Shown: piece after piece, positions 36,466 through 44,159 of the stretch | How the letters are laid out: each line of letters starts with the position of its first letter | Numbering within the stretch: position 1 is the first letter of the stretch | DNA from: CBDBDZ01 sp965204215 | GTDB lineage: Bacteria; Pseudomonadota; Gammaproteobacteria; Pseudomonadales; GM7GCV1 | Reading direction: 5' to 3' | NCBI GenBank assembly: GCA_965204215.1 | Contig: CBDBDZ010000014.1 | Span: 186,001 to 250,000 of the forward strand | Length of the DNA: 64,000 bases | Notes under the pieces: generated by a model | Databases searched by the model: none | What the model was told of the DNA's origin: nothing | What the model saw: only the letters and a program-made list of their open reading frames with translations | Translations under genes and position numbers: made by a program

Positions 36466-37802
36466 TTATCGTCACTAATATTTGTGTTGGGTTGCATCTT
36501 TATTGGCAACCCATCTTTAGGCATAGTCAAGGGAGCAAGTGAAAAATCACAGTTGTAGTGTTCATCAAATTTCCAATGAAAGCGGCGTAAAGCACTTGTC
36601 ATAATTAAACGCATTTCCATTTCTGCGAACATATAACCAACACAGTGATGTTGTCCCGCGCCAAAAGGAGCATAGGCATGTGGGCAGCGCGATTGTTCTT
36701 TGCGTTCAAAACGCTGGGGGTCAAAACGCATGGGGTCACTCCATATTTCCTCAAGGTAGTGACTGTGCTGTAATACCACAGAAACATTAGTGTTCTCAGG
36801 AATGTCGTAACCATTGTAATGGATAGGGCATTGAGTAAAGCGCGGCAGTGTTATAAGCGGAGGGTGCATACGCAGTACCTCGCTAATGGTATTATTGAGT
36901 TTGGGGTATTGCGATAATGCAATCACTTCATTTTGGTTGGAATGAATAGGTGTTTCCAGAATCTCTTGTCTAACGCTCTGCTGCCAGTTGGTATTTTTGC
37001 CCATTTCATAAATCCAGCTGGTTGTGGCACTGGCGGTGGTGTCGTGTGCGGCCATCAAAATAAAAATTAAATGGTCAATCACTTGCTGGTCGTCAAATTG
37101 ATCACCTTCTTCACTTTTGGCATGACAGAGCATACTAAATAAATCCTTACCGGGATTCTGGCGTTTTTGCTCAATCACCTCCATGAAATATGTGACTAAA
37201 AATTGCCGCGCCTTAAGTCCTTTGCCATAAGTGGTAAAAGGTAAGTTGATTGGAATAGCGAGCGCCGCTTTAACAATATCCACAATCGCAGAGTTTACTT
37301 TGTTGACATCATCTTTAAAATCGATGCCAAAAAATACCGTACCAGCTACCTGTAGTGTAAGGGACTTAAGCGCATCAAAAACCCGAAATTCAGGTTGTTG
37401 TTCCCAAATATCCAATTCACGGTCAACAATGGGCTTCATCAATTCTAAATATCCTTGCATTGGAGCTTTGGTGAAAGCTTGACGAATAATGTTGCGGTGA
37501 TATTTATGCTTGTCACCGTCCATTAACATCAAACCATTTGGAAACAATTTCCCAAGGGGAAGTTGCCAGGCTTCTTTACTGGTGACATTGCCGACGTTAT
37601 CCACAAGCAAAAACTTGTGTGCACCAGGTCCCAGCAATGTCACGCGCTCATTATTTAAGTATTGGCTTCTATAAACCTTGCCGTATTGTTTTTCATAAGT
37701 TGATACCAACTGCATCGGATCTTCGAGGAACTGAAATAGTATACCAATAATCGGAAGTCCTTTGTCTCCAGGAATATGTGTGAGAGAGTTTTTCTTAGTC
37801 AT
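36462..37802 (-). CDS. Cytochrome P450
   Basis: Heme monooxygenase. From the ATG at 37802 (MTKKNSLTHIPGDKGLPIIG) the product is 446 residues. I-helix AAHDTTAS, the K-helix EVLR, and the heme loop FGAGQHHCVGYMFAE with the axial cysteine are all present. The proline-rich N-terminus is soluble, and overall it resembles the CYP120/CYP26-like group; substrate unknown. Electron partners are not encoded nearby. An in-frame start at 37862 is less likely. Confidence 0.92.
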   Translation of the reverse strand: MTKKNSLTHIPGDKGLPIIGILFQFLEDPMQLVSTYEKQYGKVYRSQYLNNERVTLLGPGAHKFLLVDNVGNVTSKEAWQLPLGKLFPNGLMLMDGDKHKYHRNIIRQAFTKAPMQGYLELMKPIVDRELDIWEQQPEFRVFDALKSLTLQVAGTVFFGIDFKDDVNKVNSAIVDIVKAALAIPINLPFTTYGKGLKARQFLVTYFMEVIEQKRQNPGKDLFSMLCHAKSEEGDQFDDQQVIDHLIFILMAAHDTTASATTSWIYEMGKNTNWQQSVRQEILETPIHSNQNEVIALSQYPKLNNTISEVLRMHPPLITLPRFTQCPIHYNGYDIPENTNVSVVLQHSHYLEEIWSDPMRFDPQRFERKEQSRCPHAYAPFGAGQHHCVGYMFAEMEMRLIMTSALRRFHWKFDEHYNCDFSLAPLTMPKDGLPIKMQPNTNISDDN

Positions 37803-37902
37803 CAAACAGCATTTAAAAAATTTATTTATAACTTCAATCAATAAATCGGTTAAAAAAATCAACTTGAACCCAGATTATACAACAGAAAAGACCATTGCAT
37901 TA

Positions 37903-38080
37903 ATCCCAAATTATGCATTAGGAATCTATTACACACAATAATGACTTCAAAAACAGGCGCTTGCTCGAAAAATAATACTCACCATAGGGTGGCTATGCCT
38001 GCGTTTATTGTTCTTGCGCGAGCACCTGTTTTCATTGCCATTTTTGTGTTCATTACGAAGTCTAATGCATAATCTGGGTT
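37903..38080 (+). repeat. Repeat B copy 3 (full length)
   Basis: TCCCAAATTATGCATTAGGA ... TCTAATGCATAATCTGGGTT, with inverted ends. Immediately left are a 15-bp piece of MITE C end (AAGACCATTGCATTA, about 37888-37902) and, at 37867-37878, AACCCAGATTAT, which matches a B terminus. The locus is therefore a mosaic of at least three repeat ends. The right end abuts the truncated antitoxin gene. Confidence 0.87.
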
Positions 38081-38090
38081 AATATGGCAA

Positions 38091-38240
38091 GTGAATAGCT
38101 ATTTTAATGTCAATTATATTGAAACACCGCATGGCGTTTTAGTAACGCCTTATGATCCTGAATTTGCAGCGGCTATGAACGCCGCTGATGAAGTGATTAA
38201 TCGCGATAGAGACGCATTAAAAGCATTAGCTAAACAATGA
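38091..38240 (+). pseudogene. AbrB/MazE-type antitoxin, N-terminally truncated
   Basis: A GTG-initiated 49-residue frame ends TPYDPEFAAAMNAADEVINR and continues DRDALKALAKQ, the C-terminal toxin-binding tail typical of AbrB-fold antitoxins paired with Doc. The N-terminal DNA-binding domain (about 35-45 residues) is absent, and repeat B3 ends 10 bp upstream. The stop overlaps the doc ATG (ATGA). The GTG start may or may not be used; the fragment could still bind toxin. Confidence 0.6.
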
Positions 38241-38629
38241 TAGAGCCAATTTGGCTGACAACTAAACAAATAATAGCTTTTAATGAAAAACTTATTGCTC
38301 TTTACAGTGGTTTGGATTCTGGTCTCCGAGACGAGAATTTATTAAGTGCGGCCATTGCTCGTCCACAACAAAAGTATGCATTTAATGAGAACATATCACT
38401 TTACGAATTAGCTGCCAGCTACGCTTTTGGAATTAGCAAAGTGCATACCTTTGCCGATGGCAATAAATGCACTGCTTATGTTTCTGTTTATGTGTTTCTT
38501 AGACTTAATGGGGAACTGTGCTCACCTCCTCAAATAGAAATCGTAAGAAACATGGTGCGTCTTGCAAGTGATGGAATAAACGAAAAAGGTTTTGCTAAAT
38601 GGCTTAAAATTTACAGCAAACAATTTTAA
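38237..38629 (+). CDS. doc: Doc/Fic-family toxin (death on curing)
   Basis: 130 residues of the Doc family, kinases that phosphorylate elongation factor Tu. The Fic-like motif is HTFADGNKCTAY (70-81), where the usual HxFx(D/N)(A/G)NKR has Cys78 in place of arginine. Other conserved parts are present: the N-terminal LSAAIARPQQ and YAFGISKVH. Loss of the arginine that contacts phosphates would be expected to weaken or abolish activity. That fits an operon whose antitoxin has lost its N-terminus. Confidence 0.88.
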   Translation: MIEPIWLTTKQIIAFNEKLIALYSGLDSGLRDENLLSAAIARPQQKYAFNENISLYELAASYAFGISKVHTFADGNKCTAYVSVYVFLRLNGELCSPPQIEIVRNMVRLASDGINEKGFAKWLKIYSKQF

Positions 38630-38702
38630 ATTTGAATCAAAGCAAATTGTTGTAAATTACATTCTACAAAACAATACTTTCAGTTAATTATATAACTTTA
38701 TG

Positions 38703-38915
38703 TTAAACAGCATGTAAAAATGCAAAAACAAGCCTTTTAAACCGCCTTTTCCATGCTGTTTCCATATTTTGGGCGCAATTGTCTTGTGCTAATTGGTTCA
38801 TTGATTTTGAAGCAACACCATAAGCTCGCTTAAGATTGGTATAATGTCTCAGTGCTAATGATTCTGCTAGGGCTTTGACTTTGTTCTGCTGGAAAATATT
38901 TGTACAAATAGTCAA
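38703..38915 (-). CDS. Dubious hypothetical protein, 70 residues
   Basis: Open frame beginning MTICTNIFQQNKVKALAESL. It resembles nothing I recognise, has no signal or membrane segment, and is basic near the C-terminus (WKRRFKRL). No good ribosome-binding site. It is the only candidate in the 363-bp gap between doc and the next gene, and may be chance or a decayed gene. Confidence 0.2.
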   Translation of the reverse strand: MTICTNIFQQNKVKALAESLALRHYTNLKRAYGVASKSMNQLAQDNCAQNMETAWKRRFKRLVFAFLHAV

Positions 38916-38992
38916 TTTTGCTGTTGTCTACAGACGGTAGATAGTCTAGTATGAGTAATGATTATTTTTTATAAAAAGAGAGTGAAGTATCA

Positions 38993-39319
38993 ATGAAAAA
39001 GTTTTTGATGATTTTATTTATTCTTGCAGTTTCCCAATTAGTGATTGCATCAAATAATACTCCCAATGGCACAGTTAACAGAATTCATTTTTGGCAAGGA
39101 CATTCAGGAGCATTAATCACTCACGAATATACACTAAATCCTGACAATTGCGCTAGGCAAGATGCTTATATCTTAAAGCAAAGCCACCCTTTCTTTAGTG
39201 AATTATATTCCTTGATATTAGCTGCCCATATGAGTAACAAGCGAGTTCAACTTAGTCTGAGTGACTGTCATGAGGGATTCCCTGTTATAGTGCATATTTA
39301 CAGCTATAAAAGTAGTTAA
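38993..39319 (+). CDS. Small exported protein of unknown function
   Basis: 108 residues with a clean signal peptide (MKKFLMILFILAVSQLVIA). The mature part has two cysteines (Cys53 in NPDNCAR and Cys95 in LSDCHEG) that could form a disulfide, and ends in a strand-like VIVHIYSYK. A GAGAGTGA ribosome-binding site precedes the ATG. The short exported layout with a conserved-looking SDC-x-GFP motif is shared by many uncharacterised marine gammaproteobacterial proteins; no function is known. Confidence 0.65.
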   Translation: MKKFLMILFILAVSQLVIASNNTPNGTVNRIHFWQGHSGALITHEYTLNPDNCARQDAYILKQSHPFFSELYSLILAAHMSNKRVQLSLSDCHEGFPVIVHIYSYKSS

Positions 39320-39386
39320 GAATTTTCATATAAAGACTTTTGATATTCTTATTCAAAGATAGGGAATAGTATGAAAAAACATTACG

Positions 39387-39780
39387 TCAATCTACTGGTA
39401 GGTAGAGCCAGCCTTCATGAGTGCAGCAATAGCTAATATCACCTGCCCAAATTTGATTGGGGGCATTCAGGGTTAAACTTTTAGCCTTGGCACGACCCAC
39501 ATTAAAGTCTTCTTTGCGCAATGCATTGGATAACCTTCTAGCTCCTATGCTACCTCGAGACTCAGTGTGTAATGTTTCTACATTGATAACTTGGGCAGGA
39601 CTTTTACACCAGGCGTAATAACTACTACTGCTAACACTTATCACTCGACATAATGCAGTCACAGGATAATACTCTGATTCACGAGTAATAAAATCATATT
39701 TTACGTTCCATTTTTAAACGTTTATTATCACTCCTTAATTGATTAAGTTCAGCCGCTTCTTCTTTAAGATGTCCGTTTTT
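39387..39780 (-). pseudogene. IS3-family insertion sequence remnant
   Basis: The minus strand shows the OrfA tail (EEAAELNQLRSDNKRLKMER, followed by KI and a stop), then an OrfB start (EYYPVTALCRVISVSSSSYY and WCK). OrfB then jumps by internal deletion from ARRLSNALRKEDFNVGR to LTLNAPNQIWAGDISY, where it is cut off. Most of the catalytic domain is gone. It occupies the space just upstream of pal. Confidence 0.82.
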
Positions 39781-39948
39781 ACTATAGTCAGTACAAACCT
39801 AATAATTTCCATTTAAGTGCAAAAGTCTCTTCCTGTATGCAAAACCAATAATTATGGGGTTTTCTAACTATTCATTGTTAAAAAACTAGTGTAGAATGAA
39901 CGCTTTGATTTTTCTTTATCCACCATAAAAGTTTATAAGGGCAATTCC

Positions 39949-40494
39949 ATGCACAAACAACACATTCTATTAACATCGTTACTATTAGTATTGACAGCCT
40001 GTGCTAGCAATACCACTGACACTTCTAGTCGTTCAGACAATTATGGTTCTAATAATTCCAGCGCTACTGACTCAAATGTTGCTGAACATAGTGATGTCAC
40101 TTCCGTAGATATTTCTGACAGCGATAGTGACACAGGCAGCAGAAGCATGACAGACAGCAGCATCCCGACTGCCGCTACTATTTACTATTTTGCGTTTGAC
40201 CGTTCTGTACTGACCGATGAGGCCAAAACGGCATTAAAGGCGCATGCTGCCTACTTACAATCCAGTGGTAAAAACGCTATTATTGAAGGTCACGCTGATG
40301 AACGCGGTTCACGTGAATATAATATTGCACTCGGCGAACAACGTGCAAAATCGGTTAAAAATTATTTAACAGCCCAAGGGGTTAACAGTTCTCAGCTTGA
40401 AACGGTCAGTTATGGTGAAGAGAAGCCCATTTCGCGCGCTAATACTGAATTAGCCTGGTCAATTAATCGCAGGGCTGTACTCGACTATCAGTAA
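39949..40494 (+). CDS. pal: Peptidoglycan-associated lipoprotein Pal
   Basis: Outer-membrane lipoprotein of the Tol-Pal complex, needed for outer-membrane constriction. 181 residues: lipobox LTAC (Cys18), a serine/aspartate-rich linker (20-75) and an OmpA-like domain with IYYFAFDRSVL, the peptidoglycan-binding IIEGHADERGSREYN and NRRAV. cpoB starts at the very next base after its stop. The usual upstream tolQRAB genes are missing; an IS3 remnant lies there instead. Confidence 0.95.
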   Translation: MHKQHILLTSLLLVLTACASNTTDTSSRSDNYGSNNSSATDSNVAEHSDVTSVDISDSDSDTGSRSMTDSSIPTAATIYYFAFDRSVLTDEAKTALKAHAAYLQSSGKNAIIEGHADERGSREYNIALGEQRAKSVKNYLTAQGVNSSQLETVSYGEEKPISRANTELAWSINRRAVLDYQ

Positions 40495-41367
40495 ATGCCA
40501 AAGTTACTCATTAATCTCGGTAAAACGCTAGCAACTGCTAGCGTTTTCGTTTGGGCAAATACTTATGCTCAACAAACAGATACCAACACAATTCAGGCAC
40601 TGGTACCACAACCTATTGTCGACACTTCGCCTGCCGGGCAAGAACCTTCGCAGGAATTAACCCAATATGACCAATTGCAGGCCATTCGCTATGAGGTGCA
40701 AGAATTACGTGGCCAAGTTGAGGAATTGAACTATCAAATTGAGCAACTCAAAAAACAACGAATAAAAGACTACCTGGATCTTGATCGCAGATTGATTGAA
40801 ATTTCTGAACGCAGTGAAGGCAATATAGCTCCCACTGCCTCTTATATTAATGACAGCACTACATTTGAAACATCTACAAATGAATTCAACGATTTCAATG
40901 CAACGACTGGTATTAGTGAGGCTAACGAACACAATACTACCAATGATGTAGATGTACTTTATCAACAGGCATTCAACCTGCTGAGAAATAAACAGGCTTC
41001 AGAGGCTTTAGAGCAGTTTATCACTATTATTGAGAATTACGCCACAACAGATCAGGCCGCTAATTCTTTGTTTTGGGCAGGGCGTATCTATCAATTACAG
41101 AAAAAAGACGAATTAGCACGGCAACAATTTGTGCAATTTCTAAAGAATTTCCCCACTCACCGCAAAGCAGGTGAAGTTGCTTATTTCCTTGGTAAAATTT
41201 ATTTTGATTTAGGCGATATTGAGCGCACAGCCGCGCTAATGGACTTAGCTGTTAACAGCAGCGACACCAAAGTTATTAACTTGGTTAACAAATTTATTGA
41301 GAACAATCTAACAACTGAAGAAAGTTCTGCAACAGCAGGTGATGCCACACCCGCATCGCTTTTATAG
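40495..41367 (+). CDS. cpoB: Cell division coordinator CpoB (YbgF)
   Basis: Periplasmic partner of TolA that links outer-membrane constriction to peptidoglycan synthesis. 290 residues: signal peptide (cut near TYAQQ), an N-terminal trimerising coiled coil (about 60-110, QAIRYEVQELRGQVEELNYQ), a low-complexity asparagine/threonine linker, and C-terminal TPR repeats (DVLYQQAFNLLRNKQASEAL through AYFLGKIYFDLGD). ATG immediately follows the pal TAA. Confidence 0.93.
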   Translation: MPKLLINLGKTLATASVFVWANTYAQQTDTNTIQALVPQPIVDTSPAGQEPSQELTQYDQLQAIRYEVQELRGQVEELNYQIEQLKKQRIKDYLDLDRRLIEISERSEGNIAPTASYINDSTTFETSTNEFNDFNATTGISEANEHNTTNDVDVLYQQAFNLLRNKQASEALEQFITIIENYATTDQAANSLFWAGRIYQLQKKDELARQQFVQFLKNFPTHRKAGEVAYFLGKIYFDLGDIERTAALMDLAVNSSDTKVINLVNKFIENNLTTEESSATAGDATPASLL

Positions 41368-41369
41368 TA

Positions 41370-42065
41370 TTGGTGCTAAAATTAAGAACGGCGGCGTCAA
41401 GTGTCCAAACAAAGGTGGTTGACAAAAGCCTGCGTGTCACCGAAATTTTTCACTCCATTCAAGGTGAAACCACTTTCAGTGGACTTCCCACAGTTTTTAT
41501 TCGATTAACAGGCTGCCCTCTGCGTTGCAGTTATTGCGATACGGAATATGCCTTTCATGGCGGCGCAAAATTCACCCTTCAAAGCATTTTAGAACAAACT
41601 CAAAACTATCATTGCAAGCATGTCACCGTTACAGGTGGCGAACCCTTGTCGCAGGAAAATTGTATTGATTTGTTAGAGCTGTTAGTTCAACATAGCTATA
41701 GTGTTAGCCTTGAGACCAGTGGAGCAATCAATATTGCCAATGTCCCAAATGATATACACATCATTTTAGATTTAAAAACACCTTCGTCTAATGAGTGTCA
41801 TCGAAACCTTTGGGTCAACTTAAACACAATAAAACCCAGCGATCAAATTAAATTTGTTATTGGTAATAGCGACGACTATCAATGGGCTGTCAGTACGATT
41901 ATGCAATACAATTTAAACGCGAAAGTTAATGAATTATTGTTTTCACCCATTCATGCTCAACTAAGCCCCACAGAATTAGCCCAGTGGATATTGGACGATA
42001 AACTACAAGTGCGCTTACAATTACAACTGCATAAATATTTATGGAACGATGAACCTGGTCGTTAA
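41370..42065 (+). CDS. queE: 7-carboxy-7-deazaguanine synthase
   Basis: Radical SAM enzyme in queuosine precursor synthesis. 231 residues with cluster motif CPLRCSYC (CxxxCxxC), preceded by IFHSIQGETTFSGLPTVFIRL and followed by VTVTGGEPL. The start is uncertain: TTG 41370 gives 15 extra residues, while GTG 41415 (VVDKSLRVTEIF) is also plausible. It overlaps queC by 17 bp. Confidence 0.94.
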   Translation: MVLKLRTAASSVQTKVVDKSLRVTEIFHSIQGETTFSGLPTVFIRLTGCPLRCSYCDTEYAFHGGAKFTLQSILEQTQNYHCKHVTVTGGEPLSQENCIDLLELLVQHSYSVSLETSGAINIANVPNDIHIILDLKTPSSNECHRNLWVNLNTIKPSDQIKFVIGNSDDYQWAVSTIMQYNLNAKVNELLFSPIHAQLSPTELAQWILDDKLQVRLQLQLHKYLWNDEPGR

Positions 42066-42744
42066 CCCAGCAAAAAAAGCTATTGTGTTAACTTCTGGCG
42101 GTTTGGACTCTGCCACAGTACTTGCCGTAGCCAAAGCCGATGGTTATCAATGCTATAGTTTAAGCTTAAACTACGGTCAGCGCCATGTAGCAGAATTGGA
42201 TGCCGCTGAAAAAGTGGCAATATCAATGGGTGCCATTGAACACAAAATTATTCATTTAAACCTTGAAGCTATCGGCGGTTCAGCATTGACAGACTTTTCA
42301 ATAGCCGTTCCCGATGCTGATATTGATAACAGCGCTATTCCCGTTACCTACGTACCCGCCCGCAATACCATATTTTTAAGTATTGCCTTGGGTTATGCCG
42401 AAGTCGTCAATGCTGAAGTCATTTTTGTCGGGGTCAACGCAGTCGATTACTCAGGTTACCCTGATTGCCGACCTGAGTATATTAAAGCCTTTGCTGCTAT
42501 GGCTGCATTAGCAACCAAAAGTGGCGTTGAACAACGGCCTGTTCGTATTGAAGCCCCTCTTATCAACGACAGCAAAGCCGACATTATTCGCAAAGGCATA
42601 CAACATGGGGTTGACTACAGCATGACAGTATCTTGCTATAGAGCCAACCTTTTGGGCAAAGCTTGTGGTCAGTGCGACAGTTGTTATTTACGCAAACAGG
42701 GTTTTAATGATGCGGGAATGGAAGACCCAACGCGCTATTATTAA
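42049..42744 (+). CDS. queC: 7-cyano-7-deazaguanine synthase
   Basis: ATP-dependent conversion of 7-carboxy-7-deazaguanine to preQ0, the step after QueE. 231 residues with the PP-loop SGGLDSATVL (17-26) and a zinc site CYRANLLGKACGQCDSC. The order pal-cpoB-queE-queC is common in pseudomonads and relatives. The ATG lies in the end of queE. Confidence 0.96.
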   Translation: MNLVVNPAKKAIVLTSGGLDSATVLAVAKADGYQCYSLSLNYGQRHVAELDAAEKVAISMGAIEHKIIHLNLEAIGGSALTDFSIAVPDADIDNSAIPVTYVPARNTIFLSIALGYAEVVNAEVIFVGVNAVDYSGYPDCRPEYIKAFAAMAALATKSGVEQRPVRIEAPLINDSKADIIRKGIQHGVDYSMTVSCYRANLLGKACGQCDSCYLRKQGFNDAGMEDPTRYY

Positions 42745-42761
42745 TCTGGTAATTTAATATC

Positions 42762-43205
42762 AACCATATTTTTATAATAGACAGGTGAGTTACACCCAAG
42801 CGGGTTGCTTCTTTATCTAACGAACTAATCATCCATGCAGGAAAATCAACATTAAGACCATTGCATTAGGCATCCTGTCTATGTAACTGGGGTCGTATTG
42901 AAAAAATGCGATTTTTCAATACTCGCAAAATCAAACACTTATAGTGCCCGATTTTGAGTGATACTATCCTGTATCACGCGACCATTGCTTAATGCAATGG
43001 TCTTACATTGACTCTTTTCTGCTCTTGTAGAGGACGTTTGGCTTTCATAAAATGCTCTCTCTTCTTTGCGTGAACGTCTAACAGAAATAATTCGTATTGA
43101 GCTACCTCTGTAAGTAATGATTGCCGACCAAAATTTACTGTTAATGCGACCAACAACTAATGAATGACTTTCATCTTTAGCTGAAATTTCTACAAAATTA
43201 GGGTA
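42762..43205 (-). pseudogene. Decayed brnT-brnA duplicate, split by MITE C2
   Basis: Aligns with about 85-95 percent identity by eye to the intact brnA-brnT pair at 43456-43927. It lacks both outer ends, has a deletion of roughly 65 bp in brnA between short GGCT/AGCT repeats, and is split by MITE C2. Neither frame is usable. Confidence 0.82.
42853..43005. mobile_element. MITE C copy 2 (153 bp, intact)
   Basis: Perfect 16-bp TIRs TAAGACCATTGCATTA. Flanked by CAT on both sides (42850-42852, 43006-43008). The intact brnA copy reads TCAACATTGACTC at this point, which is the exact empty site with one CAT. This confirms the element boundaries and the 3-bp duplication. Confidence 0.92.
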
Positions 43206-43327
43206 AGTCCAAAAGCGGGAGGCAGGCAGCGTGATTAGCGGTTTAAATTATTGATATAAAATGACTTATTAAATCCATAAATTTTTTGATACCAACACTG
43301 ATGCCAACTTTTTAATGAGAAAAAGTA

Positions 43328-43423
43328 TTATAACGGGTTCGTAACTGCGTCTTTTACAACAATGCCTAACCCTGTTAGAAAGACAACGACAGCTAAAATC
43401 ACAATTAATTCATTTTCATTCAT
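43328..43423 (-). CDS. Possible 31-residue membrane peptide
   Basis: The frame encodes MNENELIVILAVVVFLTGLG followed by an 11-residue tail, a single hydrophobic helix with a short acidic head. No strong ribosome-binding site. It lies in the gap between the decayed and intact brn copies. Small single-helix peptides are common near toxin modules, but this could be chance. Confidence 0.3.
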   Translation of the reverse strand: MNENELIVILAVVVFLTGLGIVVKDAVTNPL

Positions 43424-43455
43424 ACAGTAAAACCGTCAATAATTATATCTACTAT

Positions 43456-43680
43456 TTAAGCTAATTTCTCTAAACGTTCAGCCAACCATATTTTTATAAT
43501 AGACTGGCGAGTTACACCCAAACGGGTTGCTTCTTTATCTAACGAACTAATCATCCATGTTGGAAAGTCAACATTGACTCTTTTCTGCTCTTGCAGTGGG
43601 CGTTTGGCTTGAGATAAATCAAACATATTTAATATATCAGTATCTGATTCAAACGCTTCATCTATTTGTTTAGCTTTCAT
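43456..43680 (-). CDS. brnA: BrnA-type antitoxin
   Basis: 74 residues from the ATG at 43680. The C-terminal ribbon-helix-helix part (KRVNVDFPTWMISSLDKEATRLGVTRQSIIKIWLAERL) is typical of BrnA, which binds its own promoter and neutralises BrnT. It overlaps the brnT end by 11 bp. An upstream-extended frame from 43785 is only the alternate-frame reading of brnT. Confidence 0.88.
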   Translation of the reverse strand: MKAKQIDEAFESDTDILNMFDLSQAKRPLQEQKRVNVDFPTWMISSLDKEATRLGVTRQSIIKIWLAERLEKLA

Positions 43681-43927
43681 AAAATGCTCTCTCTTCTTTA
43701 CGTGAACGTCTGACAGAAATAATTCGTATTGAACTACCTCTGTAAGTAATGATTGCCGACCAAAATCTATTGTTAATACGACCAATAACTAATGAGCGAC
43801 TTTCATCTTTAGCTTTAGCTGGAATTTCTACAAAATTAGGGTCTAACCAAATTTGTTGAGCTTCATCAAAATCAATGCCATGCTTTTGCAGGTTAGATTG
43901 ACTTTTATGATTATCAAATTCAAACAT
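43670..43927 (-). CDS. brnT: BrnT-type ribonuclease toxin
   Basis: 85 residues from the ATG at 43927. Conserved BrnT features: FEFDNHKSQSNLQKHGIDFDEAQ, the RSLVIGRINNRFW strand and the C-terminal RIISVRRSRKEERAFY. It cleaves RNA in the characterised homologue. An inverted repeat covers its promoter and start. The toxin lies before the antitoxin, the normal order for this family. Confidence 0.88.
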   Translation of the reverse strand: MFEFDNHKSQSNLQKHGIDFDEAQQIWLDPNFVEIPAKAKDESRSLVIGRINNRFWSAIITYRGSSIRIISVRRSRKEERAFYES

Positions 43928-43946
43928 GGTATATAAATTATACCAT
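43926..43946. promoter_or_regulatory. Probable BrnA operator over the brnTA promoter
   Basis: Perfect arms ATGGTATA and TATACCAT around TAAAT. A TATAAT -10 on the minus strand (43937-43942) lies inside it, and its edge touches the brnT ATG. Repressor binding here would block both polymerase and ribosome. Fits the known autorepression by BrnA. Confidence 0.65.
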
Positions 43947-44026
43947 TTAAACACAAATTACAAGCGAATTATGAGTTTCTAGCTTTTTCAGGGCTTTCAT
44001 TAACCAACAAAGCCTCCAATTTCAAA

Positions 44027-44159
44027 ATAGACTCAAAAATATGAATCTGGCTGGTTTCAGGATTGGGAATAATATGGTTAGCAACGTTTCGTAAAGTCAC
44101 AATCGGAGCATTACCCGCAAAACGGGTTGTTTGGTGCTTTTTATCAGCTTGCAACATCT
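44027..44159. repeat. 133-bp target duplication, left copy
   Basis: Runs from ATAGACTCAAAAATATGAAT to AGCTTGCAACATCT and appears identical to 46052-46184. It ends directly at the left inverted repeat of the IS1634-family element. Confidence 0.9.

Noticed and set aside
43681..43785. 36-residue N-terminal extension of BrnA
   Set aside because: It is the alternate-frame reading of brnT; the BrnA family starts at the ATG at 43680.
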